Assembly: GCA_965203365.1 (NCBI GenBank)
Contig: OZ241878.1
Span: 744,001 to 808,000, forward strand
DNA from: VYFG01 sp965203365
GTDB taxonomy: Bacteria > Pseudomonadota > Gammaproteobacteria > Arenicellales > Poriferihabitantaceae
DNA: 64,000 bases
Direction: 5' to 3'
Positions 1 through 9,011 of the stretch are shown here, one piece after another. A model generated the notes under the pieces. It did no database searches and was not told the DNA's origin. It saw nothing but the letters and a program-made list of their open reading frames with translations. Numbering within the stretch: position 1 is the first letter of the stretch; each line of letters begins with the position of its first letter. A program made the position numbers and the translations under genes.

Positions 1-419
1 TCGTCAGCCGTCTCCGCCTCAGTCAACCGGTTGCGAACCGTAGCCAGCAACGCTTCGACCTGTTCGATGGCCTGGGGACGGTCGAGCGTGCCGGCACCGG
101 GCTCGGCACCAGCATAACGCAGTCGAACTGCATAGGGGGTGTAGTCCACTAGTCCGTCGAAACGGGCGACATTCGCTCCGCTATCACTCAACATGTCCAG
201 CAACTGCGCCAGATCGTGTGACAACGGATAGGTCTCACCCTGCGAGGCGAGCCAAGCCTTGAGTAGCTTCTCTGCGGCCTGCTGGGAATGGAAGCCGAAA
301 ATCTCGTCGGCGAAGACGGTTGTATCACCCATGCCGCGGAGCGCCGAAATGTCTCTCTCCGCCGCGCCTACCAACTCCCGCGCCTGCTCAAGGTCGCTTA
401 TAGAGGATACTGCCTTCAC
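1..419 (-). CDS. HEPN-domain protein, partner of MNT nucleotidyltransferase (3' end outside window)
   Basis: Reading leftward from a GTG at 419, the frame stays open to the window edge (139 codons). The product has the HEPN pattern: a mid-protein FHSQQAAEKLLKAWLASQG helix, then YPLSHDLAQLLDML and a TPYAVRLRYAGAEPG segment. Such HEPN proteins are usually encoded next to a minimal nucleotidyltransferase, as here: the start overlaps the end of the upstream MNT gene by about 30 nt. In described MntA-HepT pairs the HEPN protein is an RNase toxin with an RxxxxH motif. I do not see that motif here, so toxin activity is not supported by the visible residues. The start is uncertain; GTG 419 is the most upstream reasonable choice. 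The C-terminus is missing. Confidence 0.6.
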   Translation of the reverse strand, partial: MKAVSSISDLEQARELVGAAERDISALRGMGDTTVFADEIFGFHSQQAAEKLLKAWLASQGETYPLSHDLAQLLDMLSDSGANVARFDGLVDYTPYAVRLRYAGAEPGAGTLDRPQAIEQVEALLATVRNRLTEAETAD

Positions 420-723
420 GCAGCGCACGGGAAAGAACATGGTTGCGGGAGCTGCGCCAGCGCTCGGCCTCGTCCAGGCTGTAGACCAAGATATCCTTTG
501 GGACATGGAATTTCGCGAGTGCGCGCCACAGGCGCGTCTCTTCTGCGCCGCGGCTCCGGCCCGGGCCGAACGGCTGAGCCTCTAGGACCACCAGATCGAC
601 ATCCGAGTCCGCCCCCGCCTCGCCACGGGCGCGGGAGCCGAACAGGATCACCTGTTCGGGATCGACCGTCTCGACGATTACCGCCGTCATTCGCTGCAAG
701 AGCGCATCGTCAACCTGTGTCAT
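388..723 (-). CDS. Minimal nucleotidyltransferase (MNT/MntA-like), 111 aa
   Basis: The 111-residue product carries the polymerase-beta-type nucleotidyltransferase signature GSRARGEAGADSDVDLVV around residues 26-43, with the G-S-x10-DxD arrangement that binds metal and nucleotide. A later hydrophobic strand (DILVYSLDEAERW) supplies the usual third-acid region. ATG 723 begins the conserved domain; the reading frame runs further upstream but only through transposase debris. The gene overlaps the downstream HEPN gene, the standard arrangement of MNT-HEPN pairs, in which MNT proteins have been described as antitoxins that AMPylate the HEPN partner. That role is inferred from family and neighbour only. 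Confidence 0.75.
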   Translation of the reverse strand: MTQVDDALLQRMTAVIVETVDPEQVILFGSRARGEAGADSDVDLVVLEAQPFGPGRSRGAEETRLWRALAKFHVPKDILVYSLDEAERWRSSRNHVLSRALREGSILYKRP

Positions 724-889
724 GCTCGTCCCCCTTCGGTCAGTCGGTTCTTCCATATCTGCCGACAGTAAGAGTGGTGCCCTTCGCCTGAATGTAGGGA
801 ACCCATTATAGTGCCAAGCAGAAAACTCCATTTTGCCCGATAACGATTTGTTTTTCCATCTCGATTGTCTCCTCCTGTTGCCCGAAGAT

Positions 890-1330
890 TGACCCGAAAC
901 CCGCCTAGATAGGGTTGCCTCCCTTTCTCCGGGCGTGCGCCGCGGCAGCTTGCCGATGCCGTGGCCGCGCAGAACGCGGTGCACACTCGTCGTGCCGGTG
1001 GGCATCCCCTCTTCGGCGAGCCTTTCGCTGATCTCCCTGACCGAGAGGTCCGCGGTCCGGCGGAGTGTCAGGATGCGCCGCTCCCGTCGCTGCCTGAGCG
1101 GCTCTTCGGGAGTCGGGCTCGGGCCTGGGTCTGGGGACGGTGAACAGGGTAGAGGCATCGCCGTCACGGCGCAGTCGGGTGCACAGATTGCGGAAGGACC
1201 CGAGACGGTAGCCGAAGCGTTCGGCGGCCGTCGCGGCATCGAGCCCCTCGAAGAAGTGGACCCGGAGGGCTTCTTACTGAATCTGGGACCGGGAGGCCGG
1301 ATGGCGGAAGAGTTCGGCGAGATCGTTCAT
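890..1330 (-). pseudogene. Decayed transposase N-terminal (helix-turn-helix) fragment
   Basis: From ATG 1330 the minus strand encodes an N-terminus ending QIQ, then an in-frame TAA at codon 19. Reading through it gives EALRVHFFEGLDAATAAERFGYRLG and a basic segment. A frame change then leads to REISERLAEEGMPTGTTSVH and RVLRGHGIGKLPRRTPGERE. Two successive helix-turn-helix-like segments followed by a KLPRRT linker resemble the DNA-binding N-terminus of a DDE transposase. No catalytic domain follows; the match ends near 890, just before the MNT gene. With a premature stop, a frameshift and no catalytic half, this is a remnant. The exact IS family cannot be fixed from the sequence alone. Confidence 0.5.
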
Positions 1331-2109
1331 GGCAATCCGTGTTGTTTAGTCACATTAACCACTATGTAACATGTTGATGCAGGGCACAAGTGGAAAAGAC
1401 GACGGTTCCGTTTCGGGCGGGTTGCCCGGGGACACTTCTTCAGTAATTCATTTAATAACAATCTCTTGCAGCCCTGACATGGCGGCTGGCGACGCCCGGC
1501 ATCAGCCCGAATCAGCCATCGGGCGTGCAAAACGAACTTCGCTATAATTCAGTGACAATTGTTCCCAATTTCGTTGATTCCAATGATTCAGAACCTGCTG
1601 GCACAGGAACACCAGCGCTACGCCACGCCGCACGCGGTGAGGCTCATTCGAGGTGGAAATCGCATCAACGGGAGCTGACGGACAGACTCCCCGGCCAAGC
1701 TCCCGGCAAAGGAATGCCTTCGACGGGCTCACATCAATTTATGCGTTGGGAATCAAGGCTAGTCTAGCCTTGAATCAGGTCCGTCTGCGGGACCCGGCCG
1801 ATCGTCGACTGACGCTGGTCACCCAGCCCACGGCAATCCAGAAACGGGCCTTCGAACTGCTCGGTGTCAAGCCGGATCGAGGTGTTCCCATCAATATGAC
1901 AGGTTGAACGACAGCCAAGAAACCAATGAAAAACAGCCAGATGAGATCAGGATACCGCTTTTTTTGCCCATGAAGTTCCGGTTAACTGAGATGGTCTGCT
2001 GTCATCTGGCCCGCTACAATCCGCCCGACATCAAGCGATCGGGCGACGGGACCAAGTGTTGCACTTCAGAGTGGCACGGGGCCTTATAAACAACTGCCAT
2101 AATGACACG
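1331..2109. other. Gene-poor stretch between transposase remnant and glycosylase gene
   Basis: No complete gene is convincing here. Short plus-strand segments look like gene fragments. One near 1585-1660 reads MIQNLLAQEHQRYATPHAVR and then breaks. Another, ending with a stop at 1907, reads RRLTLVTQPTAIQKRAFELL and resembles a transposase C-terminus. Both are too short to name. The stretch reads as mobile-element debris. Confidence 0.35.
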
Positions 2110-2640
2110 ATGAATATACATAAGAAAGGACTGGAACCGATTGCCGATGTAAAGTCCCGTATCCTGATTCTCGGCTCCTTTCCTGGTAATGCCTCGCTGG
2201 TCGCGCGTGAATACTATGCAAACCCCCGAAACCATTTCTGGCAGATCCTCTCCTGCATCTATAATGAGCCCATCGGAGTCGAATACAAATCGAGACTGGA
2301 CTTTCTCAGCCGACACGGAATCGCGCTGTGGGATGTGTTGCAAACCGCCGAAAGGTGTGGAAGCCTCGATTCGAATATACGATTACGATCCTCAACTATC
2401 AATGATATTGAGAGCCTGATTAAACAACATCCACGGATCAGAGCAATCGGGTTGAATGGGACAAAGGCTTGGAAAATTTTCCACCAGCATTGGCTCGGTA
2501 CAAAGCAGAATTCGATCTTGAGTTCAGACCACATATATACGTGCCGTCTTCCGTCTTCAAGCCCAACACCTGGAAAGAACGTGAAATCGTTTAAGCAAAA
2601 AGTTCAGGACTGGCAGATATTTGTTGAGCCGGCAATCTGA
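2110..2640 (+). CDS. DNA-deoxyinosine (hypoxanthine) glycosylase, uracil-DNA-glycosylase superfamily
   Basis: The 176-residue product begins with GLEPIADVKSRILILGSFPG, followed by SLVAREYYANPRNHFWQIL. That pattern (ILILGSxPG, then YYAxPRNxFW) marks the UDG-superfamily branch annotated as DNA-deoxyinosine glycosylase. A later GIALWDVL and the C-terminal LPSSSPTP fit the family's second active-site region. The enzyme would remove deaminated bases in the cytoplasm to start base-excision repair. I chose ATG 2110 because it directly precedes the conserved start; upstream codons in frame are not conserved-looking. The gene stands alone, with no co-transcribed neighbour. Substrate preference (hypoxanthine versus uracil) is family inference. 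Confidence 0.85.
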   Translation: MNIHKKGLEPIADVKSRILILGSFPGNASLVAREYYANPRNHFWQILSCIYNEPIGVEYKSRLDFLSRHGIALWDVLQTAERCGSLDSNIRLRSSTINDIESLIKQHPRIRAIGLNGTKAWKIFHQHWLGTKQNSILSSDHIYTCRLPSSSPTPGKNVKSFKQKVQDWQIFVEPAI

Positions 2641-2977
2641 CACAACCGAAAATCTGGATTTGGGTTCGTTGTGTTCTGTGGATGGCAGTGAAGGGTTCCT
2701 ACCTTGGCGACAACTTCCTGTCTCTCCGCCGGCGACTTGGATGTTTACCCGAGACTACTACCCTTGCCTTATTCTGGTGATATTCAAAACGCTCTTTTTT
2801 CAATGAGGAAAAATCACCAAATGGCACCGTATTCAGTTCCAGATTGGAGTCGATTTCGATGGTTCCCGGTCGGGAACAGAGAGATGGATAATCTCTTGCA
2901 GCCTCGAATAGGAATAATGCCCGTGTCATGGATGGGTGACGTAGAATACGTGCCTTCAACTGATTTTTTTCACCCCC
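2641..2977. other. Non-coding gap upstream of malic enzyme
   Basis: No convincing gene is seen on either strand. It presumably holds the promoter of the downstream malic enzyme gene, but no clear -35/-10 pair could be assigned. Confidence 0.4.
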
Positions 2978-4189
2978 ATGGATTACAAGAAGCTTGCGCT
3001 TGACTATCATTCACTACCCCGACCCGGGAAAACCTCAATTCAACCAACCAAACCCTTTGAGGGGCAGCACGACCTTTCCTTGGCCTATACCCCGGGCGTT
3101 GCCGGGCCGGTGGAGGCCATTGCGGCTGACACAGGCGCGGCGTATCGTTATACCAACAAGGGGAATCTGGTCGCTGTCGTGACGGATGGTTCCGCGGTTC
3201 TGGGTCTCGGCGATGTGGGTGCCGTGGCGGGAAAGCCAGTCATGGAGGGCAAGTCGGTGCTGTTCAAGCTGTTTGCGGATATTGACGTTTTCGATATTGA
3301 AATCGAGGCGGCCAGCACCGAAGGGTTTATCGAGACGGTGGCGAACATTGCCCCTACGTTTGGTGGCATCAATCTGGAAGATATTGCCGCCCCCAAGTGC
3401 TTTACCATTGAGGAAGCACTGAAGGAAAGGTTGGAAATCCCGGTGTTTCATGATGATCAGCATGGCACGGCCATTGTCGTCTGTGCCGGTCTCGTCAATG
3501 CGCTGGAAATCCAGGGAAAGCGGCTGGAGGATGTGCGCATCGTGTTGCTGGGTGCCGGGGCTGCCGGGATTGCCACCGCCAAACTGCTGTGTAGTCTGGG
3601 GGCGAACAAGCAGCATATCGTGATGGTGGACAGCAAGGGCGTCATCCATACCGGCCGGCAGGATATCAATGTCTACAAGCAGGCTTTTGCCGTCAACACC
3701 CCCCTTCGCACATCAGCGGAAGCCATGATTGACGCCGATGTGCTGATCGGGCTTTCTGGTCCCAAGATGATCACTCCGGCGATGGTCCAGTCCATGGCCA
3801 AGCGCTCGATCATTTTTGCACTGTCGAATCCGGATCCGGAAATTTATCCAGAAGAAATTCTGGCAGTCAGCCGCCAGATTGTGGTTGCCACCGGTCGATC
3901 CGATTATCCGAATCAAGTGAACAATTCCTTGGTGTTCCCCTTTATCTTTCGGGCGGCCCTGGATGAAAAACTGACGACGATTGATACGCCGTTGTTGAGT
4001 GCGGCAGTGCGGTGTCTGGCCTTGCTTGCCAAGGAAAAGGCACCGGAGGCCGTCAAGAAGATTTACCCTCGGGAGACTTTGTCGTTCGGTCCAGGCTACA
4101 TTCTGCCGAAGCAATTCGACCCGCGCCTGTGTGAATTTATGGTCGGCGGGCTCAAGGCCTTTATTCGTAGCGCATCGGCCGCGGCCTGA
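2978..4189 (+). CDS. maeB: NADP-type malic enzyme, short form
   Basis: This 403-residue protein decarboxylates malate to pyruvate with reduction of NAD(P)+. The N-terminal malic domain shows LSLAYTPGVAGPVEAIA, VVTDGSAVLGLGDVG and the metal/substrate segment GINLEDIAAPKCF. HDDQHGTAIV leads into the Rossmann domain, with the dinucleotide loop VLLGAGAAGIA near residue 190 and ALSNPDPEIYP further on. E. coli-type MaeB carries a C-terminal phosphotransacetylase-like domain of about 330 residues. That domain is absent here, so this is the short form common in many bacteria. It lies next to isocitrate lyase and aceK, fitting anaplerotic and gluconeogenic carbon flow. ATG 2978 gives the canonical N-terminus. 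Confidence 0.93.
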   Translation: MDYKKLALDYHSLPRPGKTSIQPTKPFEGQHDLSLAYTPGVAGPVEAIAADTGAAYRYTNKGNLVAVVTDGSAVLGLGDVGAVAGKPVMEGKSVLFKLFADIDVFDIEIEAASTEGFIETVANIAPTFGGINLEDIAAPKCFTIEEALKERLEIPVFHDDQHGTAIVVCAGLVNALEIQGKRLEDVRIVLLGAGAAGIATAKLLCSLGANKQHIVMVDSKGVIHTGRQDINVYKQAFAVNTPLRTSAEAMIDADVLIGLSGPKMITPAMVQSMAKRSIIFALSNPDPEIYPEEILAVSRQIVVATGRSDYPNQVNNSLVFPFIFRAALDEKLTTIDTPLLSAAVRCLALLAKEKAPEAVKKIYPRETLSFGPGYILPKQFDPRLCEFMVGGLKAFIRSASAAA

Positions 4190-4244
4190 TCAAGTCGCAA
4201 AAAAGCACGGCCCCCAAGAGGCGCCTGGGATCGAATCGAACGCT

Positions 4245-5561
4245 TCAGAACTGATCTTCTTCGGTGGATCCTGCCATCGCGGTGACGGACGAGGCACTTC
4301 CCTGGATGGTGGTGGTAATATCGTCAAAGTAGCCGGCCCCCACCTCCTGTTGATGGGCCACGAATGTGTAGCCTCGGTCCAGTGCGGCAAACTCTGGCTC
4401 TTGCACCTGGTTGACGTAGTGCTTCATCCCTTCACCGGCCGCATAATCCTTGGCGAGATGGAACATGCTGTACCACATGTTGTGGATGCCAGCGAGAGTG
4501 ATGAACTGGTATGCGTATCCCATGGCCGCCAATTCATCCTGAAATCGGGCGATGGTGCTGTCGTCGAGATTCTTTTTCCAGTTGAACGACGGTGAACAGT
4601 TGTAGGCCAGAAGCTGTCCGGGATTGTTCGCCCGGACAGCCTGCGCCCATTCCCGGGCAAAGCCCAGATCCGGTGTGCCGGTCTCACACCAGACCATGTC
4701 GGCGTAGGGCGCATATGCCACGCCTCGGGCAATGGATTGTTCCAAGCCGTTCTTAACGCGATAGAAACCTTCGGCGGTGCGTTCACCGGTCAGAAACGGG
4801 CGATCTCGGTCGTCAAAGTCCGAGGTCAACAGATTGGCAGCCTCGGCATCGGTTCGAGCCAGAATGAGAGTCGAGACGCCCGCCACGTCACAGGCCAGTC
4901 GAGCCGCCACGAGCTTCTGCACGGCTTCTTCGGTGGGCACCAGAACTTTCCCCCCCATATGGCCACATTTCTTGACCGCTGCCAACTGATCCTCAAAATG
5001 GACGCCGGCCGCCCCGGCGCTGATCATGTTGCGGGTGAGTTCATAGGCATTGAGCACACCACCAAAGCCGGCTTCGCCATCCGCCACAATCGGCAGGAAG
5101 TAATCGATATAGGCGTCGTCACCCGGTTCAATGCCCCGCTGCCACTGTATCTGATCCGCCCGGGCAAACGCATTATTGATCCGGCGCACCATCGTCGGTA
5201 CCGAATCGTAGGCATAGAGCGACTGGTCTGGATACATGGTTTCCGAGGTATTGGCATCCGCAGCGACCTGCCAGCCGGACAGATAAATCGCTTCGATTCC
5301 CGCCTTGGCCTGCTGGACGGCCTGACCGCCGGTCAACGCCCCGAGGCAGTTCACGTACCCCTTGTGCGCGGCCCCATGAATCAGACGGAACAGCTTTTCT
5401 GCACCACGTTGGGCATAGGTCAGTTCCGGCTGCATGGACCCACGTAGCCGAACCACGTCGTGGGCACTGTAATTTCGCTTGACGTTCTTCCATCGAGGGT
5501 TGTCGGCCCAGTCCTTTTCGATGGCGGAAACCTGTTCCAGTCGAGACATATTTCGAGTCAT
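4245..5561 (-). CDS. aceA: Isocitrate lyase
   Basis: The enzyme splits isocitrate into glyoxylate and succinate, the first glyoxylate-shunt step. The sequence shows the family N-terminus (EKDWADNPRWKNVKRNYSA, VVRLRGS), the catalytic loop KKCGHMGGK near residue 200 with its active-site cysteine, HFEDQLAAVKKCG, and the C-terminal LAYNCSPSFNWKKNL. At about 438 residues it matches the E. coli-type length. ATG 5561 was preferred over an upstream TTG (5576); ATG 5549 is also possible. The gene converges with malic enzyme and diverges from aceK, which controls isocitrate dehydrogenase and so diverts isocitrate to this enzyme. No malate synthase gene lies in the window. Confidence 0.95.
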   Translation of the reverse strand: MTRNMSRLEQVSAIEKDWADNPRWKNVKRNYSAHDVVRLRGSMQPELTYAQRGAEKLFRLIHGAAHKGYVNCLGALTGGQAVQQAKAGIEAIYLSGWQVAADANTSETMYPDQSLYAYDSVPTMVRRINNAFARADQIQWQRGIEPGDDAYIDYFLPIVADGEAGFGGVLNAYELTRNMISAGAAGVHFEDQLAAVKKCGHMGGKVLVPTEEAVQKLVAARLACDVAGVSTLILARTDAEAANLLTSDFDDRDRPFLTGERTAEGFYRVKNGLEQSIARGVAYAPYADMVWCETGTPDLGFAREWAQAVRANNPGQLLAYNCSPSFNWKKNLDDSTIARFQDELAAMGYAYQFITLAGIHNMWYSMFHLAKDYAAGEGMKHYVNQVQEPEFAALDRGYTFVAHQQEVGAGYFDDITTTIQGSASSVTAMAGSTEEDQF

Positions 5562-5785
5562 GGCGTGCTTTCGCAATTGTACAATCCAGAGTGACTATCA
5601 TCCATTATCCGTTGCAACCGAGCAAGTTTCGAATAATTCAATTCCTTCAATCCCAATGATTGAAAAAACAAATCATTTGTGTTTTCTGATGTTCCGGGCC
5701 GGATGCCGGAATTTCGGGTCTTGTTCCAGGTGGGGGATCGAGCAGACGCCAGTCAACGGGAATGTGCTCGGTCCGGATACATCTC

Positions 5786-7531
5786 ATGGATGATCCGACA
5801 CCGGATAAGTGGGATTTCGTGGCCGATTTGGTCTTGGATGAGTTTTACCAGTTTTATTTTCAATTCAAGGATATACCCAATCTTTCCAAAAGAGCTTTTG
5901 AAGAACGTGATCATGCCAGTTCCCTGCGTCTGAGCAGTCGCCGGTTGCAACTGTACAGTATCAGCATTCGGGATTTCAGTGACCGCATCAAGCGGGAATA
6001 CCCCGCACTGGTGGCTGACGAGTGGGCTTGGGATGAGGTAGAAAAAAGGTATCTGAACACCGTGTCAGAGGAATATGCGGCGGACCTGTCGATGGCCTAT
6101 CTGCACTCGATCCGTCGCAAGATCTATGAAGGGGAGTGGCGTGTCAACGATTATGCCCATTATCGCAGCAAGTACGAAACCGACGAGGTCATGGCCGACC
6201 AATTGATTCGTTACGACATTCGGCAGGAACTGGCGACGGAAACGATCCGGAAGATTCTCATGATGGAACCGTTCCGGGTGGGATTTGCCGATATTGAGCG
6301 CGATGCCCGGCAAATTGTGCAGCGGGCCTACCGGAATCTGGATCTCAGGACACGCCTTGAGAACAGTCCTCTAGTCATCGAAATGTTCCGCGGCGGCTTC
6401 TATCGCAACCGGGGGGCATACCTCGTGGGACGGGTAACCTTCGACGATGCGCACTTTCGCCCCTTCATCATCGCCCTGCTGAATGGCCCCCACGGGCTTT
6501 TTGTGGATGCGCTGTTGACCAGTGCAACCTATGCCCACAACATGTTCAGTTCCACCCTGGCGAACTTTCATGTCACCAATTTCTATTACCACGAACTGTG
6601 TCGCTTCTTGCGCAGCATCATGCCGATGCGGCCACTGGGTTTGCATTATTCCACCGTGGGATACAACCATCTTGGCAAGGTGGCCGTCATGAACGAGCTC
6701 GAAGGGGAATTTGAAGCCGGCGGACAGCCCATGGCCCTGGCGCCCGGGAAACCGGGCACCGTGGCGATCGGATTTTGCATGCCGGATTCGGCCTATGTGC
6801 TGAAAGTGATTCGCAACACACCGACCGAGGGCTACAAATGGGGCCAATTCGAGGGCGTGGCATCTGTCTTGCGAAAGTACACCCGGGTTCACGAAATCAA
6901 CCGGACAGACAGCATGCTCGATGCCATGATCTTTTACCATCTGCGACTGGACCGCTCCTGGTTTTCCCCGGACCTGCTGGCGCTATTGCTGGAGTCGGCG
7001 AGCGAGAGTGTCCATTGGGACGGGGATGCGCTGGTGTTCCGATATCTCATTGTTCAGCGACGACTGACACCGTTGCCGGTCTATCTTGAGCATGCCACGC
7101 CACGACAGGCACAGACCGCGATGACCAATCTGGGTTATTGCATCAAGAACAATGCGGCCGGCAACATCTTCAATCGGGATCTGGATGCGCGGAATTACGG
7201 GGTGACATCCTATCTCAAGGTTTACCTGTATGACTATGATGCGTTGGAGGAACTGACAGACGTCAAGATTCGTACCAACCTCCATCGCATTGACGGTGAG
7301 GAGGATATCCCCGACTGGTATTTCGAAGATGGTGTGATATTTCTACCCGAGGAACTGATTGCGGGGCTGTGTTTGCCGTATCGGGCCTTGCGTCGGCACT
7401 TTGCTTCCGAGCATTCGATGTTGCTGACCGTCGAATATTGGGAATCGATCCAGCAGGACCTGCGGGCTGGACAGGTTCCTGTGGTGAGTGTCTATCCCGA
7501 CAGTGAGCGTTTGGTAGCGGAAGACACCTAA
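5786..7531 (+). CDS. aceK: Isocitrate dehydrogenase kinase/phosphatase
   Basis: AceK reversibly phosphorylates isocitrate dehydrogenase and so controls the branch between the TCA cycle and the glyoxylate shunt. At 581 residues it has the usual length. Recognisable family stretches include FRGGFYRNRGAYLVGR, HNMFSSTLANFHVTNFYYHE in the regulatory half, and the kinase-like half with PGKPGTVAIGFCMPDSAYVL (ATP loop), MLDAMIFYHLRLDR and GNIFNRDLDARNYGV. ATG 5786 was chosen because the conserved sequence starts immediately after it; an ATG 24 nt upstream in frame is an alternative. The gene is divergent from aceA across about 220 bp, so the two are separately promoted although functionally coupled. 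Confidence 0.95.
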   Translation: MDDPTPDKWDFVADLVLDEFYQFYFQFKDIPNLSKRAFEERDHASSLRLSSRRLQLYSISIRDFSDRIKREYPALVADEWAWDEVEKRYLNTVSEEYAADLSMAYLHSIRRKIYEGEWRVNDYAHYRSKYETDEVMADQLIRYDIRQELATETIRKILMMEPFRVGFADIERDARQIVQRAYRNLDLRTRLENSPLVIEMFRGGFYRNRGAYLVGRVTFDDAHFRPFIIALLNGPHGLFVDALLTSATYAHNMFSSTLANFHVTNFYYHELCRFLRSIMPMRPLGLHYSTVGYNHLGKVAVMNELEGEFEAGGQPMALAPGKPGTVAIGFCMPDSAYVLKVIRNTPTEGYKWGQFEGVASVLRKYTRVHEINRTDSMLDAMIFYHLRLDRSWFSPDLLALLLESASESVHWDGDALVFRYLIVQRRLTPLPVYLEHATPRQAQTAMTNLGYCIKNNAAGNIFNRDLDARNYGVTSYLKVYLYDYDALEELTDVKIRTNLHRIDGEEDIPDWYFEDGVIFLPEELIAGLCLPYRALRRHFASEHSMLLTVEYWESIQQDLRAGQVPVVSVYPDSERLVAEDT

Positions 7532-7541
7532 TCGAGATCGG

Positions 7542-7913
7542 TCAATATACGACCCAGTACGCAAAGGCCCATTGTGTCAGATAATAGACCGACAGCAGTT
7601 GACACAACAGAACCAAGGTGCCCGAGTGATGGATAATGGCGGGAGCCCAATCCGCAAACGACCGGTCAGCACGTTCCGCCATCCACCGGATCAGTTTTTG
7701 GTGTCCATAGGTGAGCAAGGCGCCGATGAGGTGACCGCTCACGATGAGGCCGCACAGCAAAAACAACAGCCCCTGCCAGCTGAATAAGTCAGACCAGGTG
7801 TCATATCGCCAAGTCAGAAAACCGGTGACGCCGAGAAAGACCATGGCGGCAAAATTCAGGACCAGTCGATTGGCGATGCCGCGGGCATGCCGTTTCATCC
7901 ACCGCCGCATCAC
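7542..7913 (-). CDS. Small membrane protein of unknown function, three predicted membrane segments
   Basis: The 123-residue product begins with a basic stretch (MMRRWMKRHARGIANR). Three hydrophobic segments follow: LVLNFAAMVFLGVTGFL, GLLFLLCGLIVSGHLIGALL and TLVLLCQLLSVYYLTQWAFA. This suggests an inner-membrane protein with a positively charged cytoplasmic N-terminus. I do not recognise a family. Its start overlaps the stop of the upstream hydrolase gene by about 4 nt, so the two are probably co-transcribed and translationally coupled. It converges with aceK with only a 10-nt gap. Confidence 0.6.
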   Translation of the reverse strand: MMRRWMKRHARGIANRLVLNFAAMVFLGVTGFLTWRYDTWSDLFSWQGLLFLLCGLIVSGHLIGALLTYGHQKLIRWMAERADRSFADWAPAIIHHSGTLVLLCQLLSVYYLTQWAFAYWVVY

Positions 7914-8695
7914 CGAGCGTCATAGCGGTTGATCAACTCACCCACGCCTCCAATCGCGATGCGGACATTCCAGCCATCTTTCATCGCACCGGCCCCGACG
8001 GATGTCCCACAGGCAATCATGTCCCCGGGATCCAGTGTCATGTCGTGTGACAATCGGCTCACAATCTCCCGTGGACCATAAATCATATCGCTGACCGGAT
8101 AGTTCTGCCGTTCCTGTGTCGAGTCATCGCCTTCCAGGTATGTTCGAATGACCAGATTGTCCGGGTTGACCCCTTGGGTGATTCCTGGTCCGAAAACACC
8201 AAACCCGTCAAAGCACTTGGCCCGTGCCCAGTGCGCGAAATTTTCTTCCTGGAAAAGATATTCCACCGCGGTGACATCGTTGACACAGGTATAGCCGAAA
8301 ATATGTTCATCGGCCATCTCGACGGAAATATTCCGGCAGTGTTTCCCGATGACCACCCCCAGTTCACCCTCAAACAATATCTTGCCATGACAGGCTTCCG
8401 GTCGACGAATGACAGAATGGCCCGGTGCGTAGGTATTGGGCGTCTTGACGAAGTACCAAGGATGCTTCGGTTTGGGCAGCCCGGTTTTTTCCATGGTGGC
8501 ATGGAAATTGTTCCATAGCGCCAGCATCTTTCCCGGCGTGCAGGGAGTTCGCAGGATGATATCATCCAGCCCCACCGTCCTGCCGGTCATTGACTTTTCC
8601 CCGAAAAGGTCACCCTGATAGATATGAACCCTCGTGCCGTCGACCCGACCGAAACCAGATTCACCAGAAGATTCAAATCGGATCCAGGTTGTCAT
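7910..8695 (-). CDS. Fumarylacetoacetate hydrolase-family enzyme (FAH/2-hydroxyhepta-2,4-diene-1,7-dioate isomerase type)
   Basis: The 261-residue product fits the FAH fold. An N-terminal small domain (MTTWIRFESSGESGFGRVDG) is followed by WYFVKTPNTYAPGHSVI, FEGELGVVIGKHCRNIS with metal-ligand glutamates, GYTCVNDVTA, ARAKCFDGFGVFGP and the C-terminal LDPGDMIACGTSVGAG. Members hydrolyse or isomerise beta-diketo or hydroxymuconate-type acids, or decarboxylate oxaloacetate; the substrate cannot be told here. ATG 8695 gives the family N-terminus; the longer open frame upstream lacks conserved features. The gene is divergent from sucCD, with a GntR-type palindrome between them. Confidence 0.85.
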   Translation of the reverse strand: MTTWIRFESSGESGFGRVDGTRVHIYQGDLFGEKSMTGRTVGLDDIILRTPCTPGKMLALWNNFHATMEKTGLPKPKHPWYFVKTPNTYAPGHSVIRRPEACHGKILFEGELGVVIGKHCRNISVEMADEHIFGYTCVNDVTAVEYLFQEENFAHWARAKCFDGFGVFGPGITQGVNPDNLVIRTYLEGDDSTQERQNYPVSDMIYGPREIVSRLSHDMTLDPGDMIACGTSVGAGAMKDGWNVRIAIGGVGELINRYDAR

Positions 8696-9011
8696 AAAGA
8701 AACTCCGGGTTGAAGTACGGTGGAGAGGGAAGTGGAGAAAATGAGCGCGGCGGGTCCGCCGTTTCCGAGCCGACAAACCGCATGCCACGGAAGATATCAT
8801 CGGCAGGGAGCATTTTGTAGGCCCGATTCGGGTGAAATTGAGGGCATGTGGTATACAATATACCAAAAATGGGGATATCCGCCGGAAACGGGCGGCCCCC
8901 GCCCCTTGATGCCCTCATTGTTCATGATCTGGTCACCATTTGTCGATACCCAGACGGTTCGCTGGAGTATGATAGCGATTTCATCAGTCTTCATTCTATT
9001 GATTATCGAAG
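8696..9011. other. Divergent intergenic region, FAH-family gene / sucC
   Basis: No gene is seen. The gap contains the palindrome at 8849-8865 and a -10-like TATGAT near 8969 with no convincing -35 partner. It should hold the promoters of both flanking transcripts. Confidence 0.4.
8849..8865. promoter_or_regulatory. Perfect 7-3-7 palindrome, candidate GntR-family operator
   Basis: The sequence TGGTATACAATATACCA has perfect 7-bp arms around CAA. It lies in the divergent gap between the FAH-family gene and sucC. FadR/VanR-type GntR repressors typically bind TGGTATACCA- or TTGTATACAA-like palindromes, so this is a plausible operator for one or both directions. No GntR-type regulator gene is in the window. 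Confidence 0.5.

Noticed and set aside
388..1239. A 283-codon minus-strand frame joining transposase-like and nucleotidyltransferase sequence
   Set aside because: The nucleotidyltransferase begins naturally at ATG 723; the upstream part is decayed transposase sequence that happens to share the frame, so this is not a fusion.
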